Positions 54,108 through 63,358 of a stretch of 64,000 bases of DNA are shown here, piece by piece. The notes under the pieces are model-generated. The model saw only the letters and a list, made by a program, of their open reading frames with translations, made no database searches and had not been told where the DNA came from. Each line of letters begins with the position of its first letter. Within the stretch, counting starts at the first letter, position 1. Position numbers and translations under genes: made by a program. Source of the stretch: Micromonospora sp. R77. Lineage in GTDB: Bacteria > Actinomycetota > Actinomycetes > Mycobacteriales > Micromonosporaceae. The stretch is taken from assembly GCF_022747945.1 (NCBI RefSeq), contig NZ_JALDST010000001.1:5456001-5520000 (forward strand), given 5' to 3'.

Positions 54108-55404
54108 TGACACGGCGCCCGTGCCGGTGTGGACGCTCGCGACGGAGGCCGTGAGCGTGCCGGACCTGCTCAGCGACGAGGGCATGACACCGGCCCGGCT
54201 GGCAGAACTGAGAACGGTCCTGGCCACCCTTGCGGATGCCCCCATCGCCACGCTGGAGGCGCATCCGGTGTCGGTCAGGCGCGATCGCAGCGGCGGGATC
54301 TCGCTGCATGCAGCGAGTCCGCTCGCGCAGCAGTTGTCGCAGCTCGTCGCTCAGACCGCGAAGTCGGCACAGCCGACGCTGAACGTCGCGGCCACCGGTG
54401 AGGTGCTCTATCGCATGGTGGTACCGGCGAAGGTCGCCGCGCAGGTCGGCAAGGGACTCGTCCGACCGATGGTTGCCAAGGCCGCTGGCGGAGGTGTCTA
54501 CAGCGCGCTGGTCGACTCCACCGGTCACATCGCAGCCCAGGCCAGGCTCGTGCCCGTGTGCAGCAGGGCTGCGGTCGCCGGTGCGGCAACCGGCTCGGCC
54601 ACCACAGCCGGTGTGGCCGCGGCCGGCGCCGGAGCGTTGACGGTGGCCGCGCCGCTCGTGCTGATGGCCGTCGCGGTCGGCGTCAGCGCCTACGCCGATC
54701 ACCAACGCCAACAGGCGATCGAGCGAATCACCGACCTCCTCGAGCAATTGCACGAGGACAAACTGGAGGACGAACGCAGCGAGTTGGACGGTTGCCGGGA
54801 CGCGATCGACAAGGCCACGTCGGTCCTGCTGGACCAGGGCAGAGTCGGCCTGTCGCTGGGACTTGACTCCTCGTCGTACGCGATCAACACGGCGATCGAA
54901 CGAGCCAAGCGTCGGCTGGCAAAGTGGCAGGCTGCGCTGCCCGACGGCCCGGTGGAGATCGGCGCGTTGACGAAGTCCTTCCCCGGTGTCCACGAGGAAG
55001 GTGGCACATTCCATGCGCACGTGGAGTTCGCGCGACTGGCCATCGCTCTCAAGCGGCGGGTGCTCGTGCTCCAAGCGGTGGAGCACGCTCAGCAGGCCGG
55101 AACGAGCAACCCCTTCACGAGTTTCATCGGCACGTTGCGCGACGACGAGCGTCGTCTCGACGAACTGGAGTCGAACCTCGACTCGGTGGTTCTTCGACTG
55201 TCGATGCTCGAAGTGAAGCGTCCCGGTGGCTTCCGGAGCATCATGTTCACCCAGGGTGAGGTCGACGACCTGCTCAAGGCCGCATACCGCCTCCGCGCCC
55301 TGGCTGATCGCCTCGACGTGGGAGTCCGCCAGGCTGACGTTGCGATCGAGATCGAACGAAGCCGCGACGGGTCGCTCATGGTGTTCCCTGCTGTCGCTGC
55401 CTGA
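54097..55404 (+). CDS. Unrecognised 435-residue protein with Gly/Ala-rich membrane hairpin
   Basis: 435 residues from GTG 54097, with GGGGGGA upstream. I cannot place it in a known family. Residues 1-150 are mixed, with a beta-rich, possibly ligand-binding part around 45-110. Residues 158-200 are a long Gly/Ala-rich hydrophobic stretch (AGAATGSATTAGVAAAGAGA) that could form a helical hairpin or pore. The C-terminal 230 residues are mainly amphipathic helices, with RITDLLEQLHEDKLEDERSE likely a coiled coil. This order recalls membrane-active effectors. Third-base G+C is lower than in the flanks, suggesting acquisition. It is convergent with the helicase gene and 157 bases behind the GntR gene. 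Confidence 0.6.
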   Translation: MTTDDTAPVPVWTLATEAVSVPDLLSDEGMTPARLAELRTVLATLADAPIATLEAHPVSVRRDRSGGISLHAASPLAQQLSQLVAQTAKSAQPTLNVAATGEVLYRMVVPAKVAAQVGKGLVRPMVAKAAGGGVYSALVDSTGHIAAQARLVPVCSRAAVAGAATGSATTAGVAAAGAGALTVAAPLVLMAVAVGVSAYADHQRQQAIERITDLLEQLHEDKLEDERSELDGCRDAIDKATSVLLDQGRVGLSLGLDSSSYAINTAIERAKRRLAKWQAALPDGPVEIGALTKSFPGVHEEGGTFHAHVEFARLAIALKRRVLVLQAVEHAQQAGTSNPFTSFIGTLRDDERRLDELESNLDSVVLRLSMLEVKRPGGFRSIMFTQGEVDDLLKAAYRLRALADRLDVGVRQADVAIEIERSRDGSLMVFPAVAA

Positions 55405-55455
55405 TCGCACGCCGGGGCAACGCTCTGACGTCGGGCGTGCGCGGCACGGCAGTCG

Positions 55456-58300
55456 TCACGGGCGGGTGAGGCGGGCGGTGAGGTCCAGGGCCGCCCGGAT
55501 CGGGTCGTCGGACCAGCGGCTGGCGTACACGTCCACCAGACGCCACCCCGCGCGGCTCAGCGTTCGCTGCCGCTCCACATGGGCGGCCACCCCCTCGGGA
55601 TGCACCCCGCAGATCACCCCCACCGCGTCCGCGCCCGCACCGACGCAGAGGTCGACCCGCCACCGTCCGACGGGATAGCCCGCCCGGACCGGCACGCCCA
55701 GCCGGCGCAGCTCCTGCGCCACCGCGGCGGTCCACCCGTCGGTCGGTGCCACGTCCGGCGCGACGGGCGGCGGTTGTCCCGCGTACGCCAGGTAGTCGCC
55801 GACCAGGCCCTCGGCGGAGCGCAGCGAGGTGACCACGGTCAGCCGGCGGCGGGCCCGGGTGACCAGCACGTTGAACAGGTTCGGGTCGGCGACGAACCGG
55901 TGCCGGGCCGGCGGGTCGGTGTCGACCAGCCCCAGCGACGCCACCACCACGTCCGCCTCGCTGCCCTGGAACGCGTGCACCGTGCCGGAGCGCAGCCCGA
56001 GCCGTTCGATCTCGGCCACGTCGTACGCGGCCAGCAGCGCCGCCTCCAGCGCGTCGGCCTGGGCCCGGAACGGGCTGACCACCGCGATCCCGCCCGTCGG
56101 GGCGTCGGCGGCGAGCGCCCGGACCACGTCGAGCGCGGCGGACACCTCGGCGGCGTTGACGCCGTCGCTGACGCCTGCGTCGGCGACGGTCACCACGTCG
56201 ATGACGTCGGCGCGTTCGTTGCGGGGGTGCCGGGTCACCAGTTCCAGTCGGTCGTCGTAGAACCGGCGGGCGGAGAAGCCGATCAGGTGCGGCACCGAAC
56301 GGTGGTGTTCGCCGAGCCAGCTGACCGGCGCCGCGCCGGTCGCCACGTCGAACGCGCTGGCGCGGCGCACGTCCAGCCGGTCGGCGCAGTGTTCCAGGCC
56401 GTGCCGGCGCAGCGTGGTGGTCACGTCCACGTCGGCGACGAACGAGACGAACCGGAGCTGGCGGGGGTCCCCGGCGACCAGCGCGTGCCGGGCCCGGGCC
56501 AGCACCGGCGCGGCCCGCACCTGGTCGATGTGCGCCGCTTCGTCCAGCACCACCAGGTCGAACATCCCGGCCACCGGCGGCAGCAGGTCCTCCACGTCGG
56601 CGACCGTACCCACCCAGAGCGGCAGCGCCCGCACCAGCGCTCGGGCGTCCAGGCCGGCGAGCAGTTCCCAGCGCCGGTTGCGGCCGGCCCGCAGCGCCCC
56701 GCCCAGCCCGCCGGCGGCGCGTCGTGCCTCCGGGGTCCAGCGGCGCGCGCTGGTCGCCCGGTGCCGCATCGCCGTGCCGACGGCGACGGCGAGCGCGTCG
56801 TCCGCCTCGGCCAGGGCCCGCCAGGCGGTCGCCAGGTCGGTGCCGCCGGTCGCGGCGAGCCGGGCCGCCGCCCGCACCGCGTCCGCCGCGGTCAGGGCCG
56901 CCCGCAACCGCGCCAGGGTACGTCCGCACCCGCGCCCGCCAGCCGGCGCAGGCGTCCCTCGACGCGGCCCGTCGCCACCGCCGCCACCAGCCGTCACCGG
57001 TGCGCGTCGCCTCCGCCAGCGCCCGGTGGACGGCGGCCAGGTCGGCGTCGAGGGTGAACAGGTCCGGGGCGTCGTGGCCGAGGGCGGGCAGCAGCGGTTG
57101 CCAGTCGGGGAGCGTGCCGGCCAGCCGTTCCGCGTCGAGGGCGGCGACGATGCCGGCCCGGACGGCGTCGACCCGGTCCCGGGCGGCGGCCACGGCCTCG
57201 GCGTCGGCCCGCAGCACCGCGTCGTCCGGGCCGGCCGCCGTGCCCGCGGCGAGGTCGGCGGCGATCGCCTCCCGCCGCTCGGCGTCACCGAAGAGCACCG
57301 GGGTCGGTCCGGGATGTCGGCGCAGCAGTTCGCCCAGCACCTGCGCGGCGTGCACCGACTGGGTGGCCACCAGCACCGACCCGCCGCGGTCCACGGTGTC
57401 CAGCGCGGCGGCGACGAGGGTGTGGCTCTTGCCGTTGCCGGGTGCCCCGGAGACCACCACCACCGGCTCGGTACGGGTGCGCCGGACCACGTCCCGCTGC
57501 GCCGCGCTCAGCGGCAGCGGCGACAGCACCTCCTCACTGTCGGCCGGACCGGGCCCGTCGTGGTGACCCGGCTGGACCGAGGCGGCACGGCCGGCCTCCC
57601 GCCGGTCGATAGCAACCCGCGGTTGGTCGACGCTCCACGCGGGCGCGTCCTCACCGTCGGCGGCGTAGAGCCGGGCGAGTGCGGTCGTCTCCAGGCCCGG
57701 TCGGGTCGCCCAGCTCAGCAGGGTGTCGCGGAGCCGGCCGGCGAGCACGTCCCGGGTCACGAAGAGGGCGGCGGCGGCCACCGCGGTGAGGGTGGTGTCG
57801 TCGACACCGCGGGGCGGCTGCGCGACCACCTGGTCCGGCTTCAGTCCGGCGGCCTCGGCAGCGGCGGTGATCCACGCGGTGCTGCCGGCGGCGGTGAGCC
57901 AGCCCGGACCGGCTAGCCCCGGGGCGGCCTCCAGCCGGGCGGCGAGCTCCCGGTCGCCGATCAGCGCGGTGATCTCCAGGTCACCGGCGGGCACCACCCG
58001 GTAGCCCCGGCGGGTGCGGTCCAGGCGTACCGGCTGGGCGAGCAGGGGGAGTCGGATCCGGCGCCGGCCGCCGTCGACGTCGGCGGTGCCGACCAGGAAG
58101 ACCAGGCCACGGCGCAGGACCCGCTCGTCGCGGTGCAGTGCGTCCAGCGCCGCCAGCCGGTCGAGCTTCGCCTCCCGGGGCGCCCGGTCGGGGTCCGGCA
58201 GCCAGACCAGCGGCCGGCCGGTCCCGGACACGTCGAAGACCCGCTCGGCGCCGGCCGGGGCCAGGTCGGCGAGCGCGGTCAGGATGGTCGCCGCCCGCAT
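55456..58300 (-). pseudogene. SF1 (UPF1/DNA2-like) helicase with C-terminal nuclease-like domain, one frame break (probable sequence error)
   Basis: From ATG 58300, about 947 residues after removing one apparent extra base near 56930, in a CCCTGG site. The N-terminal 260 residues are unassigned. Helicase motifs: Walker A SGAPGNGKSHT (about 284), DEAAHID, GDPRQLRFVS, WLGEHHRSVPHL, VHAFQGSEADVV and LFNVLVTRARRRLTVV. The last 100 residues resemble the Vsr-like (DUF559/MTES_1575) nuclease found on such helicases, with RVDLCVG kept but the usual ECDG segment replaced by VICGV, so it is likely inactive. Such proteins occur in nucleic-acid quality-control and defence settings. Convergent with the 435-residue protein. 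Confidence 0.75.
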
Positions 58301-58371
58301 CGCCCGCCGATTCTGCCGTACCGGAAAAAGTGCCGGCCGCCGGTGACCACCGGGACGTACCCGCAGCGGTA

Positions 58372-58409
58372 GGAAAGCTTCTACTGGGGATTTCCCCCTG
58401 AAGCTTTCC
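58372..58409. promoter_or_regulatory. Inverted repeat upstream of the M23 peptidase
   Basis: GGAAAGCTTC (58372-58381) pairs perfectly with GAAGCTTTCC (58400-58409), and the inner GGGGA-TT-TCCCC forms a second stem. TAGCAT (58431-58436) further downstream may be the -10, so the repeat lies in operator position. Confidence 0.6.
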
Positions 58410-58469
58410 CCCTCGGTCGGCGGTCGCCCTAGCATCGATGCACGTCATTCAGATTCGGAGGGGATCGCG

Positions 58470-59030
58470 ATGTCCGTACCGCTCTCGGCGGCCCGCTGGC
58501 GCGTCCTCGCGCTGGTCACCGCCCTCGTCGTCGCCGCCGGCACGCTGGTGGGGGCGCATCCCGCGCAGGCGGCCCGGCCGGGCTTCCGGATGCCGTTCCT
58601 GTGCGGCCAGACCTGGCTCGGCAGCAACTGGGACGGCCACAGCCCGGCCCACTCGATCGACTGGAACCACTACGACGCCAACGGCACCCCCGACGACTAC
58701 GGCCGTCGCGTCCTCGCCAGCGCCGGCGGCACGGTGCTGGAGTCGTACTACTCGACCACCACGGGCTACGGCAACACGATCGTCATCGGGCACGGCGACG
58801 GCTGGCGCACCCGGTACGCCCACCTCAGCGAGCGCCTCGTCGCCGAGGGCGACACCGTGCACACGGGAACGGTGATCGGCAAGGTCGGCGCGTCCTCGGC
58901 GAAGTACGACCTCTCGCCGCACCTGCACTACGAGCAGATCCACGACGGCAGCGTCGTCGTCTCGGTCGTCCAGGGGGTCACCTGGTCCGACTTCCTCAAG
59001 CGCAACCAGACCAGCACCAACAGCTGCTGA
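58470..59030 (+). CDS. Secreted M23-family peptidase (LytM-like)
   Basis: 186 residues from ATG 58470, with GGAGGGG upstream. Signal ALVTALVVAAGTLVGAHPAQA. The LytM domain has HSPAHSIDWN with the first zinc His, GYGNTIVIGHGDG, TRYAHLSERLV and SPHLHYEQI with the HxH ligands. It lacks an obvious separate wall-binding domain. Members cut peptide crosslinks of the wall or act as regulators. An inverted repeat resembling the GH25 site lies upstream. Two Cys may form a disulfide. Confidence 0.88.
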   Translation: MSVPLSAARWRVLALVTALVVAAGTLVGAHPAQAARPGFRMPFLCGQTWLGSNWDGHSPAHSIDWNHYDANGTPDDYGRRVLASAGGTVLESYYSTTTGYGNTIVIGHGDGWRTRYAHLSERLVAEGDTVHTGTVIGKVGASSAKYDLSPHLHYEQIHDGSVVVSVVQGVTWSDFLKRNQTSTNSC

Positions 59031-59036
59031 GCGGGC

Positions 59037-59071
59037 CGGCGGCGGCCCGTCCGGGGGACGGGTCGCCGCCG
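59037..59071. terminator. Bidirectional hairpin after the M23 gene
   Basis: CCCGTCC (59046-59052) with GGACGGG (59056-59062), flanked by CGGCGGCG (59037-59044) with CGCCGCCG (59064-59071). It lies between convergent genes. Confidence 0.7.
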
Positions 59072-59073
59072 CG

Positions 59074-59847
59074 TCAGAGGATGCGCCCCTCCCGCAGCAC
59101 CTCGCCCAGCAGGTCGTCGAGGCGGTGCACGGCGGCGCGGTGCTCGGCCGCCAGCTTCCGCGCCACGCCGGCCGGGTCGTCCCCGGCCGCCCCGGCCGGG
59201 GCAGCCGCGTCGGCGAGGTTCCTGATGATCCTCGCCCACTCCCGGCCGAGGCGGTCGGCGTACTCGGCGCGCTTCAGGTCCACGTCGCACTCGCAGTCGA
59301 GCGTGACCAGCTTCTCCCAGTAGGGCAGTGCGAGTTTGCGGGCCCGCTCGTCGAGGTGCACCCAGACGTGCGCCCGGCAGGTGACCACCGCTCGCCCCGT
59401 CTCGAAGCGCCACGGGTCGGCGTCGGAGAGGGCCTGCTGCAACTCCACCTCCAGCTCCGCCACCCGGTGCGGCGGGAAGTGGCGGGCGTGCACCGCCGCG
59501 AGCGCGGTGAGCCGCCGGGCCGCCGCCGGCATCCAGTAGTGCGCGTGGCCGCGCAACGCGTCCCGGGCCAGGTCCGACGAGGACCAGACGCACCTCGCCT
59601 GGATCTGGAAGTTGAACGCCCCGCCCCGCCCGGACACCCGGATCGGCGCGGCGGTGTCCAGCTGCTCGGTCAACGGGACGGCCGGGAACGTGGAGGTGCT
59701 GCCCGGTGGTGGGGCGGCCGCGCGTTCCCAGAGGCCGACCAGCCGCTGGCGGAAGGTGTCCGCCCGGTGGCGCAGCGCCGGCGCCCGGTCGCCCGGCTCG
59801 CGCCCGCGCTCCGCCCCGCCCGGTCGGGGATCGACGGCGTCGGCCAT
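59074..59847 (-). CDS. Hypothetical cytoplasmic protein
   Basis: 257 residues from ATG 59847, with AGGAG five bases upstream. I do not recognise a family with confidence. There is a beta-rich middle with FNFQIQARCVWSSSDLARDAL and VVTCRAHVWVHLDERARKLALP, and a C-terminal helical region, ADRLGREWARIIRNLADA. No signal or membrane segment is seen. It may be a conserved actinobacterial protein with a Band-7-like or other fold. Stands alone. Confidence 0.55.
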   Translation of the reverse strand: MADAVDPRPGGAERGREPGDRAPALRHRADTFRQRLVGLWERAAAPPPGSTSTFPAVPLTEQLDTAAPIRVSGRGGAFNFQIQARCVWSSSDLARDALRGHAHYWMPAAARRLTALAAVHARHFPPHRVAELEVELQQALSDADPWRFETGRAVVTCRAHVWVHLDERARKLALPYWEKLVTLDCECDVDLKRAEYADRLGREWARIIRNLADAAAPAGAAGDDPAGVARKLAAEHRAAVHRLDDLLGEVLREGRIL

Positions 59848-60193
59848 CTCGCTCCTGTCTCGCCTGTCACGGGTCGGTCGACCACGCCAACGGCCCGGTG
59901 CACACCGGCGGCGCGGTCCGCCGGCCGGGTCCACCGTATCCACGCCCTGCCCGATTTGTCGGTCAGGGCGGCCCCGGTGCGGCGGCGTGTCGGGGCGCCG
60001 GCTGCGGCGTCCGGGATTGCCAGGCATCGGCGTCCGTCACTACATTGGCGGTCGGGCGCCGTCGGTCGGTCCGGCCGGCGGCTGAAGGTCCGCCCGAGCC
60101 GGGCAGTTTCCGGTACGCGCATCGCGCGCGTCCGCACGCGAGGTCCACGCAGCTCCCGTGCCGCCGTCCGGCGGTCCGCCGAGAGGACCCTCG

Positions 60194-61428
60194 ATGAGGA
60201 TCACCCGCGCCCGTCTCACCCCGATCGTCGCGGCAGCCGCCACCCTGGCCGTCGCCGTCGCCGTCACGCCCCTGCTCACCGCCCCGGCCGCCGCCGCCAC
60301 CGGCTGCCGGATCGACTACCGGCCCAACCAGTGGCCGGGCGGGTTCACCGCCACCGTCCGGGTGGCCCCGGGCGACACCGCCGTGAGCGCCTGGACGGTC
60401 ACCTGGACCTACCCGGGCGACCAGCGGATCACCGGCGGCTGGAACGCCGTGGTCAGCCAGTCCGGGGCCACCGTCACGGCCCGGAACGCGGCCTGGAACG
60501 GGAGCGTCCCGGCCGGCGGGTCGACCGAGTTCGGCGTCCAGGGCACGGTCGGCGCGACCGCGTCCGCGCCGACCGGCTTCGCGCTCAACGGCGTACCGTG
60601 CAACGGCGCCGCACCCAGCCTCGACCAGCGACCCGCCCACCGCACCCTCGACCACCGCGCCGCCGACCAGCCCGCCGCCGATCTCGGCCAGCCCCACCCC
60701 GCCGTCGAGCAGCCCGCCGCCGACCACCTCCGCCGCCGGCCGGCTGCGCGGGTGCGGCGCTCTGCGACGGCTTCGAGGGGCAGGCCGGCCCCACGCCGTC
60801 CGGTGACTGGGCCGTGGTCCACCCGGACTGCGCCGGCACCGGCGCCGCCGCCGTCGACACGGCCACCACGCACGCCGGGGCCCGCGCGATCCGCATCGAC
60901 GGGGGCGGTGGCTACTGCAACCACGTCTTCGTCCGCGCCACCCGGGACCTGGCCACCCTCGGCGCGGTCCGGTACGGCCGGTTCTGGGTCCGGCACCACA
61001 CCGCGCTCCCCACCGACCACGTGACGCTGCTGGCCATGGCCGACGCCGCCGACGGCGGCAAGGACCTGCGGATGGGCGGGCAGAACGCGGCCCTGCAGTG
61101 GAACCGGGCGTCGGACGACGCCACCCTGCCGGAGCAGAGCCCGGCCGGGGTGGCGCTCAGCGTGCCGCTGCCCACCGACCGCTGGTCCTGCGTGGAGTTC
61201 CTGGTCGACGGCGACCGGGGCGAGCTGCGTACCTGGCTGGACGGGACGGCGGTCGCCGGGTTGACCGCCGACGGCGTGCCCAGCCACGACATCGACGGTC
61301 AGTGGTACAACCGCACCTGGCGGCCCCGGCTCACCGACCTGAAGCTCGGGTGGGAGAGCTACGGCGGCGCGACCGACACCCTCTGGTTCGACGACGTGGC
61401 GCTGGGCGCCAGCCGGATCGGCTGCTGA
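60194..61428 (+). pseudogene. Secreted CBM2 protein with Cip1-like C-terminal domain, frame broken twice in the linker (probable sequence errors)
   Basis: From ATG 60194. Signal peptide (LAVAVAVTPLLTAPAAAA), then a CBM2 cellulose-binding domain (CRIDYRPNQWPGGFTATVRV, WTVTWTYPGDQ, WNGSVPAGGSTEFGVQG). A Pro/Thr/Ser linker lies in another frame at about 60615-60745 and needs two one-base corrections, to about 410 residues. The C-terminal domain of about 230 residues (CDGFEGQAGPTPSG, GGYCNHVFVRAT, LWFDDVALGASRIGC) is a beta jelly-roll that resembles Cip1-like cellulose-induced proteins. A role in plant polysaccharide binding or cutting is likely; the catalytic role is unproven. Confidence 0.65.
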
Positions 61429-61435
61429 GTCGGCC

Positions 61436-61464
61436 GGGCCGGGCGGTCGCGGATCGCCCGGCCC
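61436..61464 (+). terminator. Hairpin after the CBM2 gene
   Basis: GGGCCGGGCG (61436-61445) with CGCCCGGCCC (61455-61464), ten perfect pairs around nine bases, just after the stop. Confidence 0.7.
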
Positions 61465-61612
61465 GGACCTCGATCATCGAGCGTTCACCGGGCGTTGCGG
61501 CGCGGTTTCCGCCCGGGGGCTGTACGTGGGCGAGGATCACCAGCAGACTGGGCACGATCCGGAGAGTGATCCGGATCAATGTCTCTGTCGCTCCTGGAAA
61601 GGGAGGATCCCC

Positions 61613-62065
61613 GTGACCATGCCCGCGACCCGGCCCCGCACCGAAGGCTTCCGTCCGCGCCGACTCCTCGGCGCGCTCGCCCTGCTGACCGCCATGGTCG
61701 CCACCGCGCTCGTCGGTCCGTCGGTGGTGTCCCCGCAGCTCGCCGAACCCGCGCAGGCGGCCGTCTACAGCTCCTGCACGATGACCCGCTGCACGGACGC
61801 TCGCGCCGCCCGCTCCGGCTGGTCCGCCAAGGGCTTCCCGACCACCCGGGGCTGGTACTCCTGGAGCGGCGGGCTCTACAACTACGCCGGTGGCCGGTTC
61901 TACAACTACGAGGGTCAGCTCCCCGCCAACGCCACCTACTACGAGTACGACGTCTACCCGCGCGCCTACGGCGCCTCCCGCGACGCGTACCGGATCGTGG
62001 TGAACCGCAGCACCGGCGCGACCTGGTTCTCGCCGGACCACTACGGGAACTTCTACCTGCTCTGA
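61613..62065 (+). CDS. Secreted guanyl-specific ribonuclease (RNase Sa / N1-T1 type)
   Basis: 150 residues from GTG 61613, with GGGAGG six bases upstream; ATG 61619 would be six bases later. A long signal (LLGALALLTAMVATALVGPSVV) ends near PAQAAV. The mature RNase has the family's catalytic Glu in YYEYDVYPRA, Arg in RDAYRIVVN and His in SPDHYGNFYLL, matching Glu54, Arg69 and His85 of RNase Sa. One disulfide is likely (SSC and TRC). It degrades RNA outside the cell. A barstar gene follows, which protects the cell from it. Confidence 0.88.
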   Translation: MTMPATRPRTEGFRPRRLLGALALLTAMVATALVGPSVVSPQLAEPAQAAVYSSCTMTRCTDARAARSGWSAKGFPTTRGWYSWSGGLYNYAGGRFYNYEGQLPANATYYEYDVYPRAYGASRDAYRIVVNRSTGATWFSPDHYGNFYLL

Positions 62066-62124
62066 CCGTGCCGGGTCGGGCCGCCCGCCGGCCCGACCCG
62101 CCCGAACCCCGCGAGGAACCGACG

Positions 62125-62544
62125 ATGGCCGACACCCACCCGCCGCTGCCGGCCTGGCTGCGGTTGGCGCCACCCGCACCGACGGGTCCGGACCGCACGG
62201 GGGCCGTGCTGAGCGGGTCCGCCGCCCGCACCCGGGCCGGCCTGTACGACGCGCTGGACGCCGCCCTGCACCTGCCCGGACACTTCGGCCGCAACTGGGA
62301 CGCCCTCGCCGACGTGCTCGCCGACCGGCTCGACGCCGGACCGCTCACCCTGGTCGTCGCCGACGCCGGCGAGCTGCTGGCCGAGGAGCCGCCCGCGCAG
62401 CTCGGCACCCTGCTCGACGTGCTCGGCGGCGTCGCTGCCGAGGCCCGCGAGTCGCTGCGGGTGGTCCTCTGCGACACCCCCGCCCGCCTGCCCGCCCTCC
62501 GCTCCCGCCTCACCGCCACCCTGCACGGCGAAGCCTCCTGGTGA
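62125..62544 (+). CDS. Barstar-family RNase inhibitor
   Basis: 139 residues from ATG 62125, with GAGGAA seven bases upstream. The barstar fold shows GLYDALDAALHLPGHFGRNWDALADVL, clear as LPGHFGRNWDALADVLADRL, where the helix and loop plug the RNase active site. The acidic residues D and E typical of the interface follow. It is cytoplasmic and binds any RNase that fails to be exported. Encoded 60 bases after the ribonuclease, presumably on one mRNA. Confidence 0.88.
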   Translation: MADTHPPLPAWLRLAPPAPTGPDRTGAVLSGSAARTRAGLYDALDAALHLPGHFGRNWDALADVLADRLDAGPLTLVVADAGELLAEEPPAQLGTLLDVLGGVAAEARESLRVVLCDTPARLPALRSRLTATLHGEASW

Positions 62545-62562
62545 GCGGCGCCCGGTGCGGCG

Positions 62563-63282
62563 TCAGTTCGGCTGGTCCAGGATGGCGCTGAACCGCTCCT
62601 CGGCCAGGTCGAGCTGGGCGAAGATGTGCCGCTTCACCGGGGCGGAGAGCGGCGTGTCCGGCCGGGCGATCAGGTCCCGGAAGACCGGCACCAGGGGCCG
62701 GTACTTCGCGGCCGACCGGGCCACCTTCGGGCCGACGGTGTGGATCACGCCCACCCCGTTGTCGGTGAAGTCGGACATCTTGATCACCCGGGCCCAGGGC
62801 TCGGCGTCCAGGCTCGCCGCGACGTGCTCCCGGTACTGCGTGTGCGCGTCACGCGCCGGGTCGTACGTCGGATTGGTGACCGCGCCGACCAGGCGCGCGA
62901 CGCGCGGTCCGAAGCGCGCGGCCAGCGCGGCGAGCGCGGCAGCGGTCGGGTCCCCGGCATGGTCCGGGCCGGCCAGCTCGACCGGGTGGTCCTCCACCGC
63001 GTCGTGCAGCAGCCCGGCGACGATCACGTCCACGTCCCGCACCTGATAGTGGTGCATCATCCGGATCGCCACCCGCAACAGGTGGTTCAGGTAGGGCTCG
63101 CGTACCCGCCGGTCGTCGCGGTGCAGCTCGGCGGCCAGCGCCAGCGCCTCGGTCAGCCGCTCCCGGGCCGCCTCGTCGAACGCCCGGATCTCCAGCCGGA
63201 ACCGCTCCGACAGCCCCGGTTCACCGTGGATCTCGGTGATCGCGTGCATCGGCATGCTGCCCAGGTACGGGGGGAAGTCCAT
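62563..63282 (-). CDS. HD-domain phosphohydrolase (RelA/SpoT-hydrolase-like)
   Basis: 239 residues from ATG 63282. The HD domain has NHLLRVAIRMMHHYQV, LLHDAVEDHP (His-Asp pair and following DAVEDH) and a later IKMSDFTDN with the distal Asp and Asn. These match the (p)ppGpp hydrolase half of RelA/SpoT proteins or small alarmone hydrolases (Mesh1-like). No synthetase domain is present. It could degrade alarmones or a similar nucleotide. Convergent with barstar. Upstream, TATAAG lies six bases before the ATG, and there is no clear ribosome binding site. Confidence 0.8.
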   Translation of the reverse strand: MDFPPYLGSMPMHAITEIHGEPGLSERFRLEIRAFDEAARERLTEALALAAELHRDDRRVREPYLNHLLRVAIRMMHHYQVRDVDVIVAGLLHDAVEDHPVELAGPDHAGDPTAAALAALAARFGPRVARLVGAVTNPTYDPARDAHTQYREHVAASLDAEPWARVIKMSDFTDNGVGVIHTVGPKVARSAAKYRPLVPVFRDLIARPDTPLSAPVKRHIFAQLDLAEERFSAILDQPN

Positions 63283-63358
63283 CCGTCACTTATAGCTGAT
63301 CTTCGACTCGCCGGGAGCGGTCGGGGTCGGATGGCCGACAGCGGCCACCCCGCCGGCC

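Noticed and set aside
58372..58409. Terminator of the helicase gene
   Set aside because: The helicase gene is transcribed away from this site; the hairpin lies between two divergent starts, so an operator is likelier.
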